Made by a program: the position numbers and the translations under genes
Assembly (NCBI RefSeq): GCF_049800675.1
Contig: NZ_JBLOOT010000001.1
Span: 124,001-188,000 of the forward strand
Direction of reading: 5' to 3'
Length of the DNA stretch: 64,000 bases
Origin: Cauispirillum nitrogeniifigens
GTDB taxonomy: Bacteria > Pseudomonadota > Alphaproteobacteria > Rhodospirillales > Rhodospirillaceae
Part shown: in pieces, positions 36,739 to 44,251 of the stretch
Layout of the letters: each line of letters starts with the position of its first letter
Numbering within the stretch: position 1 is the stretch's first letter
The notes under the pieces: generated by a model
What the model saw: the letters and a program-made list of their open reading frames with translations, nothing else
Databases searched by the model: none
What the model was told of the DNA's origin: nothing

Positions 36739-37506
36739 ATGGGCCCGACCTCGACCCCCACGGACTGCCTCGACTGGCGGGGTGCCCCGGTGGACTGCAC
36801 CGGGTGCCGTCACCGGGAGTGGAGCGAGGCCGGGCTCTGCCGGGCGGGGGAGACCTGCGTGGAGGACCGCTATGCGCGGCGCGTCCTGCGGTTCTTCCAG
36901 CGCCATCGGGCGACGGCGGACGACTACCTGGACCATCCGTACTTCGAGGTCCGCGCCATCGCCGCCCGCTATGCCACCGTCTTCCGCCTCGTCGCGCTGC
37001 TTGAGGACGGCGAGCCGGAAGTGCGCATCGCCGCCCTGCTGCGGTTGCCGGCGAGGCGCTGCCGCGACCTCGTGCGCGACCCGGAGCCCAAGGTGCGGGC
37101 GGCCGTCGCCACCCGGCTGGAGCCGCCGGAGCTGGTGCCGCTGATCGGCGACCGCGACTACATGGTGCGCAGCGTGGTGGCGGGCCGGCTGCCGCCGGAC
37201 CTGCTGCCGATGATGATGCACGACGCCGACCCGGAGGTGCGCCGCCTGGTGGCCGGGCGCATCGGCGAGGACTGGCTGGCCGCCATGGCCTGGGACGGCG
37301 AGGCGCGGGTCCGACTGGAGGTCGCCGCCCGCTTGGCGCCGGCGCAACTGGCGGCCCTGGTCGGGGACGCCGACTGGCGGGTCCGCCACGCCGTGGCGCA
37401 GAGGGCGCCGGCCTGTGCCCTGCTGGCCCTGGCCGAGGACGAGGACGACGACGTGCGGGCCGAGGCGCTGCGGCGCCTGCAATGGCCCGGCCCGAAGGGA
37501 GGCTGA
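36739..37506 (+). CDS. lrv: LRV protein with an N-terminal 4Fe-4S domain
   Basis: A 255-residue protein. The N-terminal 45 residues have a Cys cluster (DCTGCRHREW, then LCRAGETC) matching the LRV_FeS4 domain known from the Azotobacter LRV protein. The remainder is a chain of short helical leucine-rich-variant repeats, spaced about 24 residues, each with a pattern like DPEPKVRAAVATRL or DADPEVRRLVAGRI. Such genes sit between fdxN and nifZ in other diazotrophs, but the role is unclear. The last codons overlap the ribosome site of nifZ. Confidence 0.85.
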   Translation: MGPTSTPTDCLDWRGAPVDCTGCRHREWSEAGLCRAGETCVEDRYARRVLRFFQRHRATADDYLDHPYFEVRAIAARYATVFRLVALLEDGEPEVRIAALLRLPARRCRDLVRDPEPKVRAAVATRLEPPELVPLIGDRDYMVRSVVAGRLPPDLLPMMMHDADPEVRRLVAGRIGEDWLAAMAWDGEARVRLEVAARLAPAQLAALVGDADWRVRHAVAQRAPACALLALAEDEDDDVRAEALRRLQWPGPKGG

Positions 37507-37508
37507 CG

Positions 37509-37808
37509 ATGCTGGGTGAAGCCGACGACACGGTGGAGATCTACAACGACCCCGCCTTCGCCTACGGGCAAAAGGTGGTGTCGACCAAGCAGGTCCGCAA
37601 CGACGGGACGTATCCCGGCATGGACATCGGCGAGATCCTGGTGCGCAAGGGGGACGTGGGCTACGTGGCCTCCATCGGCACCTTCCTCCAGCGCTACTGG
37701 ATCTACGGCATCGACTTCCCCGACACCGGCCGCATGGTCGGCATGCGGGGACGGGAACTCAAGGTCCTCGAGCCCGAGGCGCTGGAGCAGGAGAAGAAGA
37801 CGCCATGA
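37509..37808 (+). CDS. nifZ: NifZ
   Basis: A 99-residue nitrogenase maturation protein. NifZ helps convert the precursor of the second P-cluster of NifDK. The family pattern GQKVVSTKQVRNDGTYPG, then ILVRKGDVGYVASIGTFLQRYWIYGIDF is clear. The ATG at 37509 has AAGGGAGG upstream; an in-frame ATG at 37482 is inside lrv and not preferred. It overlaps nifT by 4 bp. Confidence 0.95.
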   Translation: MLGEADDTVEIYNDPAFAYGQKVVSTKQVRNDGTYPGMDIGEILVRKGDVGYVASIGTFLQRYWIYGIDFPDTGRMVGMRGRELKVLEPEALEQEKKTP

Positions 37809-38023
37809 AAGTCACCATCCGCAAGGTCGGCGATGCCTACGAAGCCTACGTCCCCAAGAAGGACATGGAGGAGAAGGTCGTCGAGCAGGAAACCCCGCAC
37901 ATCTGGGGCGGCGTGATCAAGCTGTCCAACGGCTGGCGCTTCCAGATGCCGGAGATGGACCCCGACACCCGCCTGCCGATCACCGTCGAGGCCCGCAAGC
38001 TGGCCGACGAGGACGAAGACTGA
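37805..38023 (+). CDS. nifT: NifT/FixU family protein
   Basis: A 72-residue protein of the NifT/FixU family (MKVTIRKVGDAYEAYVPKKD, then WGGVIKLSNGWRF and acidic C terminus). It is found next to nifZ in most alphaproteobacterial clusters, and its biochemical role is not established. Translation is coupled to nifZ by an ATGA overlap. Confidence 0.93.
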   Translation: MKVTIRKVGDAYEAYVPKKDMEEKVVEQETPHIWGGVIKLSNGWRFQMPEMDPDTRLPITVEARKLADEDED

Positions 38024-38068
38024 GCCGTTCGCCCATCCCGCCCTCCCACCATCGCCGGAGCCGCCGCC

Positions 38069-38953
38069 ATGAACGCCATCACGCCTGACATGCCCGCCCG
38101 CCTGGGGGCGATCGGCCGCGACGTCGCCACCGGCCGGCTGGTTCCGTTCCTCGGTCCCGGCGTGCTGGGGGCAGCGGAAGGCTGCCCCGTTCCGGTGACG
38201 CCGCGCGCCCTGGTCGCCGCCCTGACCGCCCAGGTCGGGGTGCCCGGCCGCATCCGCCATAACCTGTGGTCGGCCGCCCAGTACATCGAGACCAAGCGCC
38301 ATCGCCAGACCCTGGAAAAGATGATGGCCGGTCTGTTCGCCCAGGTCCCCGAGCCCGGTCCGCTGCACCGCTGGCTGGCCGGCCTGGAGACGGTGCCGCT
38401 GATCGTCGACAGCTGGTACGACGGCACCATGGCGCGCGCCCTGGAGGACGCCGGGCGCCGCGACTGGGGTCAGGTGCAGGGCGTGACCCGCAACGGCGAA
38501 TGGCGCGACATCTGGTGGAAGTGCTTCCACCGCGACGGTGCCGAGTGCGCCGACGAGGCCGTCGGCGACTGGACCACCATCCTCTACAAGCCGCACGGTT
38601 CCTCGGTGCCGGCCAACAACTACCTGATCTCGGACAGCGACTACGTCGAGGTGCTGACCGAGATCGACATCCAGACCCCCATCCCCCCGGCGGTCAAGGA
38701 TCTGCGCACCGAGCGCGGCTTCCTGTTCCTCGGCTGCCGGTTCTACGACCAGATGCTGCGCACCTTCGCCAAGCAGATCATCAAGCGGTCGAAGGGGCCC
38801 CACTTCGCGGTGCTGCCGCCCGAAACGGATGACGCGACCACGCTCACCCGCATGGAACGCAAGTTCCTCGCCGAGGCTGGCATCACCCCCATCTTCGCCC
38901 CCCTGGACGAGGCCGCCTCGGCGCTCGCCGGTGGGGCTCCGCAACCCTCCTGA
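38069..38953 (+). CDS. SIR2-like domain protein of the nif operon
   Basis: A 294-residue protein. The start GRLVPFLGPGVLG fits the Gly-rich nucleotide loop of SIR2-type folds. Asp118 in DSWYDGTMARAL fits the family's invariant Asp position, and His176 in LYKPHGSS matches the catalytic His. There is no zinc Cys quartet, so it belongs to the SIR2_2 type, which binds or cleaves NAD+. Related genes lie in nif clusters of Azospirillum-like bacteria. It may connect NAD+ state to nitrogenase control, like DraT/DraG; that is inference. Terminator 39015-39058 closes the operon. Confidence 0.75.
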   Translation: MNAITPDMPARLGAIGRDVATGRLVPFLGPGVLGAAEGCPVPVTPRALVAALTAQVGVPGRIRHNLWSAAQYIETKRHRQTLEKMMAGLFAQVPEPGPLHRWLAGLETVPLIVDSWYDGTMARALEDAGRRDWGQVQGVTRNGEWRDIWWKCFHRDGAECADEAVGDWTTILYKPHGSSVPANNYLISDSDYVEVLTEIDIQTPIPPAVKDLRTERGFLFLGCRFYDQMLRTFAKQIIKRSKGPHFAVLPPETDDATTLTRMERKFLAEAGITPIFAPLDEAASALAGGAPQPS

Positions 38954-39014
38954 GGGAGGGTGAGCGGGAGGCGGCCGGACTTCGTGGGGGAGCGACGGCC
39001 GCCTCCCTGCTTCC

Positions 39015-39058
39015 ACAGCCATGATGGCGTTGCCATCATGGCTGTTGTTTTGTTGTTT
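39015..39058 (+). terminator. Terminator of the nifB operon
   Basis: A 14-bp perfect stem (39015-39028 with 39032-39045) with a 3-base loop is followed by TTGTTTTGTTGTTT. Confidence 0.92.
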
Positions 39059-39133
39059 GCCCTCAGGCGCCGGGCGCCGCCTCCGGCGGCTTGGCTCACG
39101 CCGCAGGGGCGGCGGCCCGCAGTCGCGGGCTTT

Positions 39134-39171
39134 CAGCCGCGATGCGTAGGCATCGCGGCTGCTCTCTTTTC
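39134..39171 (+). terminator. Second hairpin with T-rich tail, no gene before it
   Basis: CAGCCGCGATGC (39134-39145) pairs perfectly with GCATCGCGGCTG (39150-39161), followed by CTCTCTTTT. It lies 76 bp after the nifB-operon terminator. The gap between has no supported gene, so it may be a back-up terminator or the end of a small RNA. Confidence 0.6.
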
Positions 39172-39234
39172 CGCTCATTCACGCTCGCCACTCGTGAAGG
39201 CGGGGCGGCCCAGGGCCGTGGAGACACGCCCCCC

Positions 39235-39660
39235 TTACGGCGCCTTGCACGGCGTCTGTTCGTGGCTCCTGGGGCAGGTTTCCAGGTCGCCGGCGGTGTG
39301 TGCGGTTTCCGACAGGCCGATCCAGGCGTCCACCACCGCCGTGTCGAAACCGCACCATTTCCGTCCGTCCACTTCCATCAACGGCCGGCGGATGAGCAGG
39401 GGGTCGGCGAGCATCAGCGCCAGGGCCTCGGCCTCGGTGGCGGCGGACGGGTCGATCTCGCCGGACTTCACGCGCGGGGACGCCTTGTTGAACCACTCCT
39501 TCACCGGCAGGGAGCCGAAGAAGGGGCGCAGGGTTGCGGCCGTCCATGGCGTCGCCAGCAGGTCGCGGGCGTCGACGGCGTGCCGGGCGGCGCGCAGCAG
39601 GGCCTTCTGCCGGGTGTTGTTGCGGCAGCCGGGCTTTTCGTAGAACACGACCAGGGCCAT
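39235..39660 (-). CDS. nifO: NifO/DraB-like thioredoxin-fold protein (ArsC family)
   Basis: A 141-residue protein of the ArsC/SpxA fold: MALVVFYEKPGCRNNTRQKALL at the start, FFGSLPVKEWFNKASPRVKSG in the middle and the PLLIRRPLMEVDGR segment near the end. The first Cys is kept (PGCRNNT). In Azotobacter the homologue is NifO, and in Rhodospirillum the gene after draG is draB. It sits 1 bp after draG. A role in nitrogenase regulation or redox sensing is suggested by context. GGAGGAGG precedes the ATG. Confidence 0.85.
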   Translation of the reverse strand: MALVVFYEKPGCRNNTRQKALLRAARHAVDARDLLATPWTAATLRPFFGSLPVKEWFNKASPRVKSGEIDPSAATEAEALALMLADPLLIRRPLMEVDGRKWCGFDTAVVDAWIGLSETAHTAGDLETCPRSHEQTPCKAP

Positions 39661-39661
39661 G

Positions 39662-40558
39662 TCAGACCTCCTCCAGGGCGGCAAGCTGGAGCAGGCCGTC
39701 GACCTGCTCGCGGATTTCAATCTGCACGGGCCGGTCGAGCTTCTTCAGCCAGGCGGCGGGAATGGCCTGCACGCCGTAGGTGGCACCGGCGAGCATGCCG
39801 GCGATGGCCCCCGTGGTGTCGGCATCGCCCCCCTGATTGACCGTCTCGACGACGCAGTCCGTGAAGCTGTCGGTGCGGAAGTAGAAGTTGAACACCGTCT
39901 GCAAGGTATCGACCACATACGCCGTGCTGTTGCCACGATAGGGATCGAAGCGGAAGGTGCGGTGCTTGTCGATCAGCTCGTTGACCAACTGGCGCACTCC
40001 GACGATGCCGGCGCCGGCGCACAGGGCGTGGACCGCCCGCGCCACCGTCAACGTGCCATCGTCCGACAGCGGATGGTGATGGGTGATGTGGTTCTGCGCC
40101 AGCGTCCATGCCTCCAGCCGCGCCGGATCGCCCAGCGTGGCCAGGGCGACGGGCAGCACCCGCATGGCCGCGCCGTTGCCGGCGTCGCCGTCCGAGGGCG
40201 GCCCCTGCGTGACGCCATGCAGGATGTAGCGCTGGATGCCGCGCCGGCAGGTGTTGCCGACATCGACGGGCCGCGTCCTCAGCCACTCGGCGAAGGCTTC
40301 GCAGGCATCGGCAACGTCGAAGCCCCGCGAGCGCAGCAGCGACCGCCCCAGGTACAGGCTCATCTGCGTGTCATCGGTGACCTGGCCGGGCTTCAGGTTG
40401 AGCCAGCCGCCGCCGATGATGCGGTCGTGGCGCCCGTACTTGTGGGCGATCTCGCCCTTTGTCATGAACTCGACGGTGGCCCCCAGGGCATCGCCGACGG
40501 CCAGCCCCAGATAGGCGCCCAGGGCGCGGTCGCGCAGGGTGAGGTGTTGCGCCATCAT
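39662..40558 (-). CDS. draG: Dinitrogenase reductase-activating glycohydrolase (DraG)
   Basis: A 298-residue Mn-dependent ADP-ribosylhydrolase that removes ADP-ribose from an Arg of NifH and restores activity. Binuclear Mn ligands are visible in GQVTDDTQMSLYLGR and GGDADTTGAIAGMLAGA. GAYLGLAVGDALGATVEFM is the usual N terminus. Stop and start link it with draT (13 bp apart) and nifO (1 bp apart). Ammonium and darkness usually control it through PII and AmtB; no PII gene is in the window. Confidence 0.97.
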   Translation of the reverse strand: MMAQHLTLRDRALGAYLGLAVGDALGATVEFMTKGEIAHKYGRHDRIIGGGWLNLKPGQVTDDTQMSLYLGRSLLRSRGFDVADACEAFAEWLRTRPVDVGNTCRRGIQRYILHGVTQGPPSDGDAGNGAAMRVLPVALATLGDPARLEAWTLAQNHITHHHPLSDDGTLTVARAVHALCAGAGIVGVRQLVNELIDKHRTFRFDPYRGNSTAYVVDTLQTVFNFYFRTDSFTDCVVETVNQGGDADTTGAIAGMLAGATYGVQAIPAAWLKKLDRPVQIEIREQVDGLLQLAALEEV

Positions 40559-40571
40559 CGGCCTCCTCTCC

Positions 40572-41399
40572 TCAGAAATAGCTGGCTGAAACCAGGAAGT
40601 CGCCGCCGACCACCAGGAATTCCCCTTCGCCCTTGAGCGGATGGACCGGCAGCAGGGTGTTGAAGAAGACCACCTTGGACAGGGGCACGCGGGTTTCCAG
40701 GATGGTGTCGCCGAAGCACTCGGCGATGTCGCGTTCGGAGGTGAAGGACATCAGACTGTTCAGCCGCACCACCACCTCCCGCCGGCCGCGCCGCTCGACC
40801 ACCGGGTGTTCGCTGAAGTCGTTGACGCCGCGATACAGGGTGATGAGGCGCTCCCCCTTGGGCACCACGAACCGCCGCAGCGCCCATTGGCAGAACTCGT
40901 ACATGATGTCGAGTTGGGTATAGATGGCGTTGTTGTGGAAGCGGCTGGACATCTTCTCCTCGATGTAGGTCATCCAGGCGTGGGAGGAGAAGCGCACGAT
41001 GGCCTCCTTGTGGAAGGTCGGGATCAGGCCGAAGCGGCTTTCCACCCAGCCCTTGAGCACCGCTCCCTCGCGCGCGTTGGAGTCATAGCTCCAGCCCTTG
41101 AGCAGGCGCAGGTAGGAGGAGCGGAAGCGCCGCACGCTGTCGCGGGTTTCGGTCCGCCGCTCCTGCTGCTCCGGCTCCAGGCCGAAGATCGCCTGCATAT
41201 AGAGGTGGAAGGCCCGCGCGGCGTCCTCCAGATCCTCCGACCGGCCGAGCATCTCGAAGAACTGCGGGTTCATCTCCCGCACGCCGTTGATGTGCAGGTC
41301 CGACGGATGGGCATTCCACGCCGCGCTGGCCAGCAGGCTGGTCGGCAGCCCGACGAGGTTGGTGCTGTGTCCGACAGGCGTTGTCGCGGTGTCGTCCAT
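40572..41399 (-). CDS. draT: NAD+-dinitrogenase reductase ADP-ribosyltransferase (DraT)
   Basis: A 275-residue enzyme that transfers ADP-ribose from NAD+ to an Arg of NifH, switching nitrogenase off when fixed nitrogen is plentiful. The family patterns are STNLVGLPTSLLAS, EMNPQFFEMLGR, LITLYRGVNDFSEH, and the end HPLKGEGEFLVVGGDFLVSASYF. It is the first gene of the minus-strand draT-draG-nifO unit, and a sigma-54-type element lies 48-63 bp upstream of its ATG (41447-41462). Confidence 0.97.
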   Translation of the reverse strand: MDDTATTPVGHSTNLVGLPTSLLASAAWNAHPSDLHINGVREMNPQFFEMLGRSEDLEDAARAFHLYMQAIFGLEPEQQERRTETRDSVRRFRSSYLRLLKGWSYDSNAREGAVLKGWVESRFGLIPTFHKEAIVRFSSHAWMTYIEEKMSSRFHNNAIYTQLDIMYEFCQWALRRFVVPKGERLITLYRGVNDFSEHPVVERRGRREVVVRLNSLMSFTSERDIAECFGDTILETRVPLSKVVFFNTLLPVHPLKGEGEFLVVGGDFLVSASYF

Positions 41400-41446
41400 G
41401 CCGTTCCGCCTCCCTTGATTTTCCGCCGTTCAGGCCGCCCCGGCCG

Positions 41447-41462
41447 TGCAATTTCCCTGCCA
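41447..41462 (-). promoter_or_regulatory. Sigma-54 promoter of draT
   Basis: Read on the minus strand the bases are TGGCAGGGAAATTGCA: GG, ten bases, GC. The -12 element is about 48 bp before the draT ATG. It departs from the consensus in CAG for CAC. NifA sites lie 43-88 bp further upstream. Confidence 0.7.
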
Positions 41463-41504
41463 TGGAAAAGGGCAGGGCGGGCGCGGCATCGGCGCCGCCG
41501 GGGC

Positions 41505-41520
41505 TGTGATCCATGCGACA
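41505..41520. promoter_or_regulatory. NifA activator site 1 (shared by nifH and draT)
   Basis: TGTGATCCATGCGACA fits TGT-N10-ACA, about 100 bp before the -24 element of nifH. Confidence 0.75.
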
Positions 41521-41534
41521 GGGTTGTCGGTGTT

Positions 41535-41550
41535 TGTCGTGTTCCAAACA
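41535..41550. promoter_or_regulatory. NifA activator site 2 (shared by nifH and draT)
   Basis: TGTCGTGTTCCAAACA fits TGT-N10-ACA, 30 bp from site 1 (three helical turns) and about 71 bp before the -24 element of nifH. It is inside a longer imperfect palindrome GGTGTTTG/CAAACACC. Confidence 0.85.
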
Positions 41551-41618
41551 CCCGTAGCTTCTCTATGGTTTTTTGTGAAACGCCAGCGAAAACGGGCCTT
41601 TCAGCGGTCTTTGCGGAC

Positions 41619-41635
41619 TTGGCACGGGGGTTGCT
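41619..41635 (+). promoter_or_regulatory. Sigma-54 promoter of nifHDK
   Basis: TTGGCACGGGGGTTGCT gives GG at 41621-41622, ten bases, and GC at 41633-41634. It lies about 66 bp before the nifH ATG. Confidence 0.93.
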
Positions 41636-41700
41636 TATTCCCTTCCGCGTGGCGGGGCCGGTGCCCCCCAGTCCAGACAGATCAACTGAGGAGAGTCTCA

Positions 41701-42600
41701 ATGAGCGCTTTGCGTCAGATCGCGTTCTACGGCAAGGGCGGTATCGGCAAGTCCACCACTTCCCAGAACACCCTGGCCGCCCTGGTCGAGATGGGTCAGA
41801 AGATCCTGATCGTCGGCTGCGACCCCAAGGCTGACTCGACCCGCCTGATCCTCAACACCAAGCTCCAGGACACCGTGCTGCACCTGGCGGCTGAGGCCGG
41901 CTCCGTCGAGGACCTGGAACTCGAAGACGTCATGAAGATCGGCTACAAGGGCATCAAGTGCACCGAGTCCGGCGGTCCGGAGCCGGGCGTGGGCTGCGCC
42001 GGCCGTGGCGTGATCACCGCCATCAACTTCCTGGAAGAAAACGGCGCCTATGACGACGTGGACTACGTGTCCTACGACGTGCTCGGCGACGTGGTGTGCG
42101 GCGGCTTCGCCATGCCCATCCGCGAGAACAAGGCGCAGGAAATCTACATCGTCATGTCCGGCGAGATGATGGCGCTGTACGCCGCCAACAACATCTCCAA
42201 GGGCATCCTGAAGTACGCCCACTCCGGCGGCGTGCGCCTGGGCGGCCTGATCTGCAACGAGCGTCAGACCGACAAGGAAATCGAGCTGGCCGAGGCCCTG
42301 GCCGCCAAGCTGGGCACCAAGCTCATCCACTTCGTGCCGCGTGACAACATCGTGCAGCACGCCGAGCTGCGCCGCATGACCGTCATCGAGTACGCCCCGG
42401 AGAGCAAGCAGGCCGGTGAATACCGCCAGCTGGCCGAGAAGATCCACAACAACTCCGGCAAGGGCGTCATCCCGACCCCGATCACCATGGAAGAGCTTGA
42501 GGACATGCTGATGGACTTCGGCATCATCAAGTCCGACGAGCAGGCTCTGGCCGAACTCCAGGCCAAGGAAGCCGCCGCCGCCGCCGCCGCGGCGAACTAA
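41701..42600 (+). CDS. nifH: Nitrogenase Fe protein (NifH)
   Basis: A 299-residue homodimeric ATPase that passes electrons to NifDK. The P-loop is YGKGGIGKSTTSQN. The [4Fe-4S] ligands are Cys99 in GVGCAGRG and the Cys of DVVCGGFAMP. Arg102, just after Cys99, is the ADP-ribosylation site of DraT. A GAGGAGAG ribosome site precedes the ATG. The C-terminal tail is an Ala-rich stretch (EAAAAAAAAN), slightly longer than usual. It is followed by a 157-bp gap to nifD with a short CGCCC/GGGCG hairpin (42621-42633), which may shape the known excess of nifH message. Confidence 0.98.
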   Translation: MSALRQIAFYGKGGIGKSTTSQNTLAALVEMGQKILIVGCDPKADSTRLILNTKLQDTVLHLAAEAGSVEDLELEDVMKIGYKGIKCTESGGPEPGVGCAGRGVITAINFLEENGAYDDVDYVSYDVLGDVVCGGFAMPIRENKAQEIYIVMSGEMMALYAANNISKGILKYAHSGGVRLGGLICNERQTDKEIELAEALAAKLGTKLIHFVPRDNIVQHAELRRMTVIEYAPESKQAGEYRQLAEKIHNNSGKGVIPTPITMEELEDMLMDFGIIKSDEQALAELQAKEAAAAAAAAN

Positions 42601-42757
42601 GACAGCCTGGTTACCCGTCTCGCCCGCCGGGCGGCGCACCGTTCGCGTCGTCCGGAGGGCGGGGAAACCGGCTGATCGATACGGCAACGAACAAAGCCAC
42701 AGGCCGTCGGCGCCCTCGCGCCAGCACGCGGCTTAGGAGCAGAAGAGGGGTCTGGCC

Positions 42758-44215
42758 ATGAGCCTGGATTATACCAACGACAAGGAATTCCACGAGAAGC
42801 TCATCGAAGATGTGCTTTCGGAATATCCGCAGAAGTCCGCCAAGAAGCGCAAGAAGCATCTGGGCACGTCCAAGAGCACCGGCGAGTGCGACGTCAAGTC
42901 CAACGTCAAGTCCGTGCCGGGCGTGATGACCATCCGCGGTTGCGCCTACGCCGGCTCCAAGGGCGTGGTGTGGGGTCCGATCAAGGACATGGTCCACATC
43001 TCCCACGGCCCCGTCGGCTGCGGTCAGTACTCCTGGTCCCAGCGCCGCAACCTCTACATCGGCAAGACCGGCGTGGACACCTTCGTGACCATGCAGTTCA
43101 CCTCCGATTTCCAGGAACGCGACATCGTCTTCGGCGGCGACAAGAAGCTGGAGAAGCTGATCGACGAAGTGGAAACCCTGTTCCCGCTGAACAAGGGCAT
43201 CTCCATCCAGTCCGAGTGCCCGATCGGCCTGATCGGTGACGACATCGAGGCCGTCGCCCGCAAGAAGGGCAAGGAATACAACAAGCCCGTCGTGCCGGTG
43301 CGCTGCGAAGGCTTCCGCGGCGTGTCCCAGTCCCTGGGCCACCACATCGCCAACGACGCCGTCCGCGACTGGGTGTTCGAGAAGACCGAGGCCAAGTGGG
43401 AAACCGGCCCCTACGACGTCAACATCATCGGTGACTACAACATCGGTGGCGACGCCTGGGCCAGCCGCATCCTGCTTGAGGAAATGGGCCTGAACGTCAT
43501 CAGCCAGTGGTCGGGCGACGCCTCCATCTCCGAGATCGAGCGCGGCCCCAAGGCCAAGCTGAACCTCATCCACTGCTACCGCTCGATGAACTACATCTGC
43601 CGCCACATGGAAGAGAAGTACGGTATTCCATGGATGGAATACAACTTCTTCGGCCCGAGCCAGATCGAAGCCAGCCTGCGCTCCATCGCCGCCCAGTTCG
43701 ACGAGACCATCCAGGCCAATGCCGAGAAGGTCATCGCCAAGTACCGCGTCCTGGTCGACGCCGTGGTCGCCAAGTACCGGCCGCGCCTGGAAGGCAAGAG
43801 CGTCATGCTCTACGTCGGCGGCCTGCGTCCGCGCCACGTCGTGACCGCCTACGAAGACCTGGGCATGCACATCGTCGGCACCGGCTACGAATTCGCCCAC
43901 AACGACGACTACCAGCGCACCGGCCACTACGTGAAGGACGGCACCCTGGTCTATGACGACGTGTCGGGCTACGAGCTGGAGAAGTTCATCGAGCGCATCC
44001 GCCCCGACCTGGTCGGCTCCGGCGTCAAGGAAAAGTACCCGGTGCAGAAGATGGGCATCCCGTTCCGCCAGATGCACAGCTGGGACTACTCCGGCCCGTA
44101 CCACGGCTACGACGGCTTCGCCATCTTCGCCCGCGACATGGACCTGGCCATCAACAACCCGGTCTGGGGCATGCACAAGACCCCCTGGGCAAAGACCCCC
44201 GAGAAGGCCGCCTGA
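42758..44215 (+). CDS. nifD: Nitrogenase MoFe protein alpha chain (NifD)
   Basis: A 485-residue subunit. It shows the P-cluster Cys of TIRGCAYAGSKG, HGPVGCGQYSW and SECPIGLIGDD, the FeMo-co Cys of LNLIHCYRSMNY and the His of RQMHSWDYSGPYHGYDG. The chain length is that of the alphaproteobacterial Mo type. It catalyses reduction of N2 at FeMo-co with NifK. AGGAG precedes the ATG by about 20 bp with a further GAGGGG close to it. No sign of a V- or Fe-only type. Confidence 0.98.
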   Translation: MSLDYTNDKEFHEKLIEDVLSEYPQKSAKKRKKHLGTSKSTGECDVKSNVKSVPGVMTIRGCAYAGSKGVVWGPIKDMVHISHGPVGCGQYSWSQRRNLYIGKTGVDTFVTMQFTSDFQERDIVFGGDKKLEKLIDEVETLFPLNKGISIQSECPIGLIGDDIEAVARKKGKEYNKPVVPVRCEGFRGVSQSLGHHIANDAVRDWVFEKTEAKWETGPYDVNIIGDYNIGGDAWASRILLEEMGLNVISQWSGDASISEIERGPKAKLNLIHCYRSMNYICRHMEEKYGIPWMEYNFFGPSQIEASLRSIAAQFDETIQANAEKVIAKYRVLVDAVVAKYRPRLEGKSVMLYVGGLRPRHVVTAYEDLGMHIVGTGYEFAHNDDYQRTGHYVKDGTLVYDDVSGYELEKFIERIRPDLVGSGVKEKYPVQKMGIPFRQMHSWDYSGPYHGYDGFAIFARDMDLAINNPVWGMHKTPWAKTPEKAA

Positions 44216-44251
44216 GGCCCTTCGCCCCCAAGGTAAACTAGGAGAACCGAG

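Larger units (their letters stand above)
41400..41700. other. Divergent control region between draT and nifH
   Basis: A 301-bp gap. From left to right it holds a minus-strand sigma-54 site (41447-41462), two TGT-N10-ACA NifA sites (41505-41520 and 41535-41550), an AT-rich stretch near 41565-41583 that could bend or bind IHF, and the plus-strand sigma-54 site of nifH (41619-41635). No gene is coded here. Confidence 0.85.

Noticed and set aside
39059..39234. Short plus-strand reading frame after the nifB operon
   Set aside because: It lies over two terminator hairpins, with no ribosome site and a composition typical of non-coding G+C-rich DNA.
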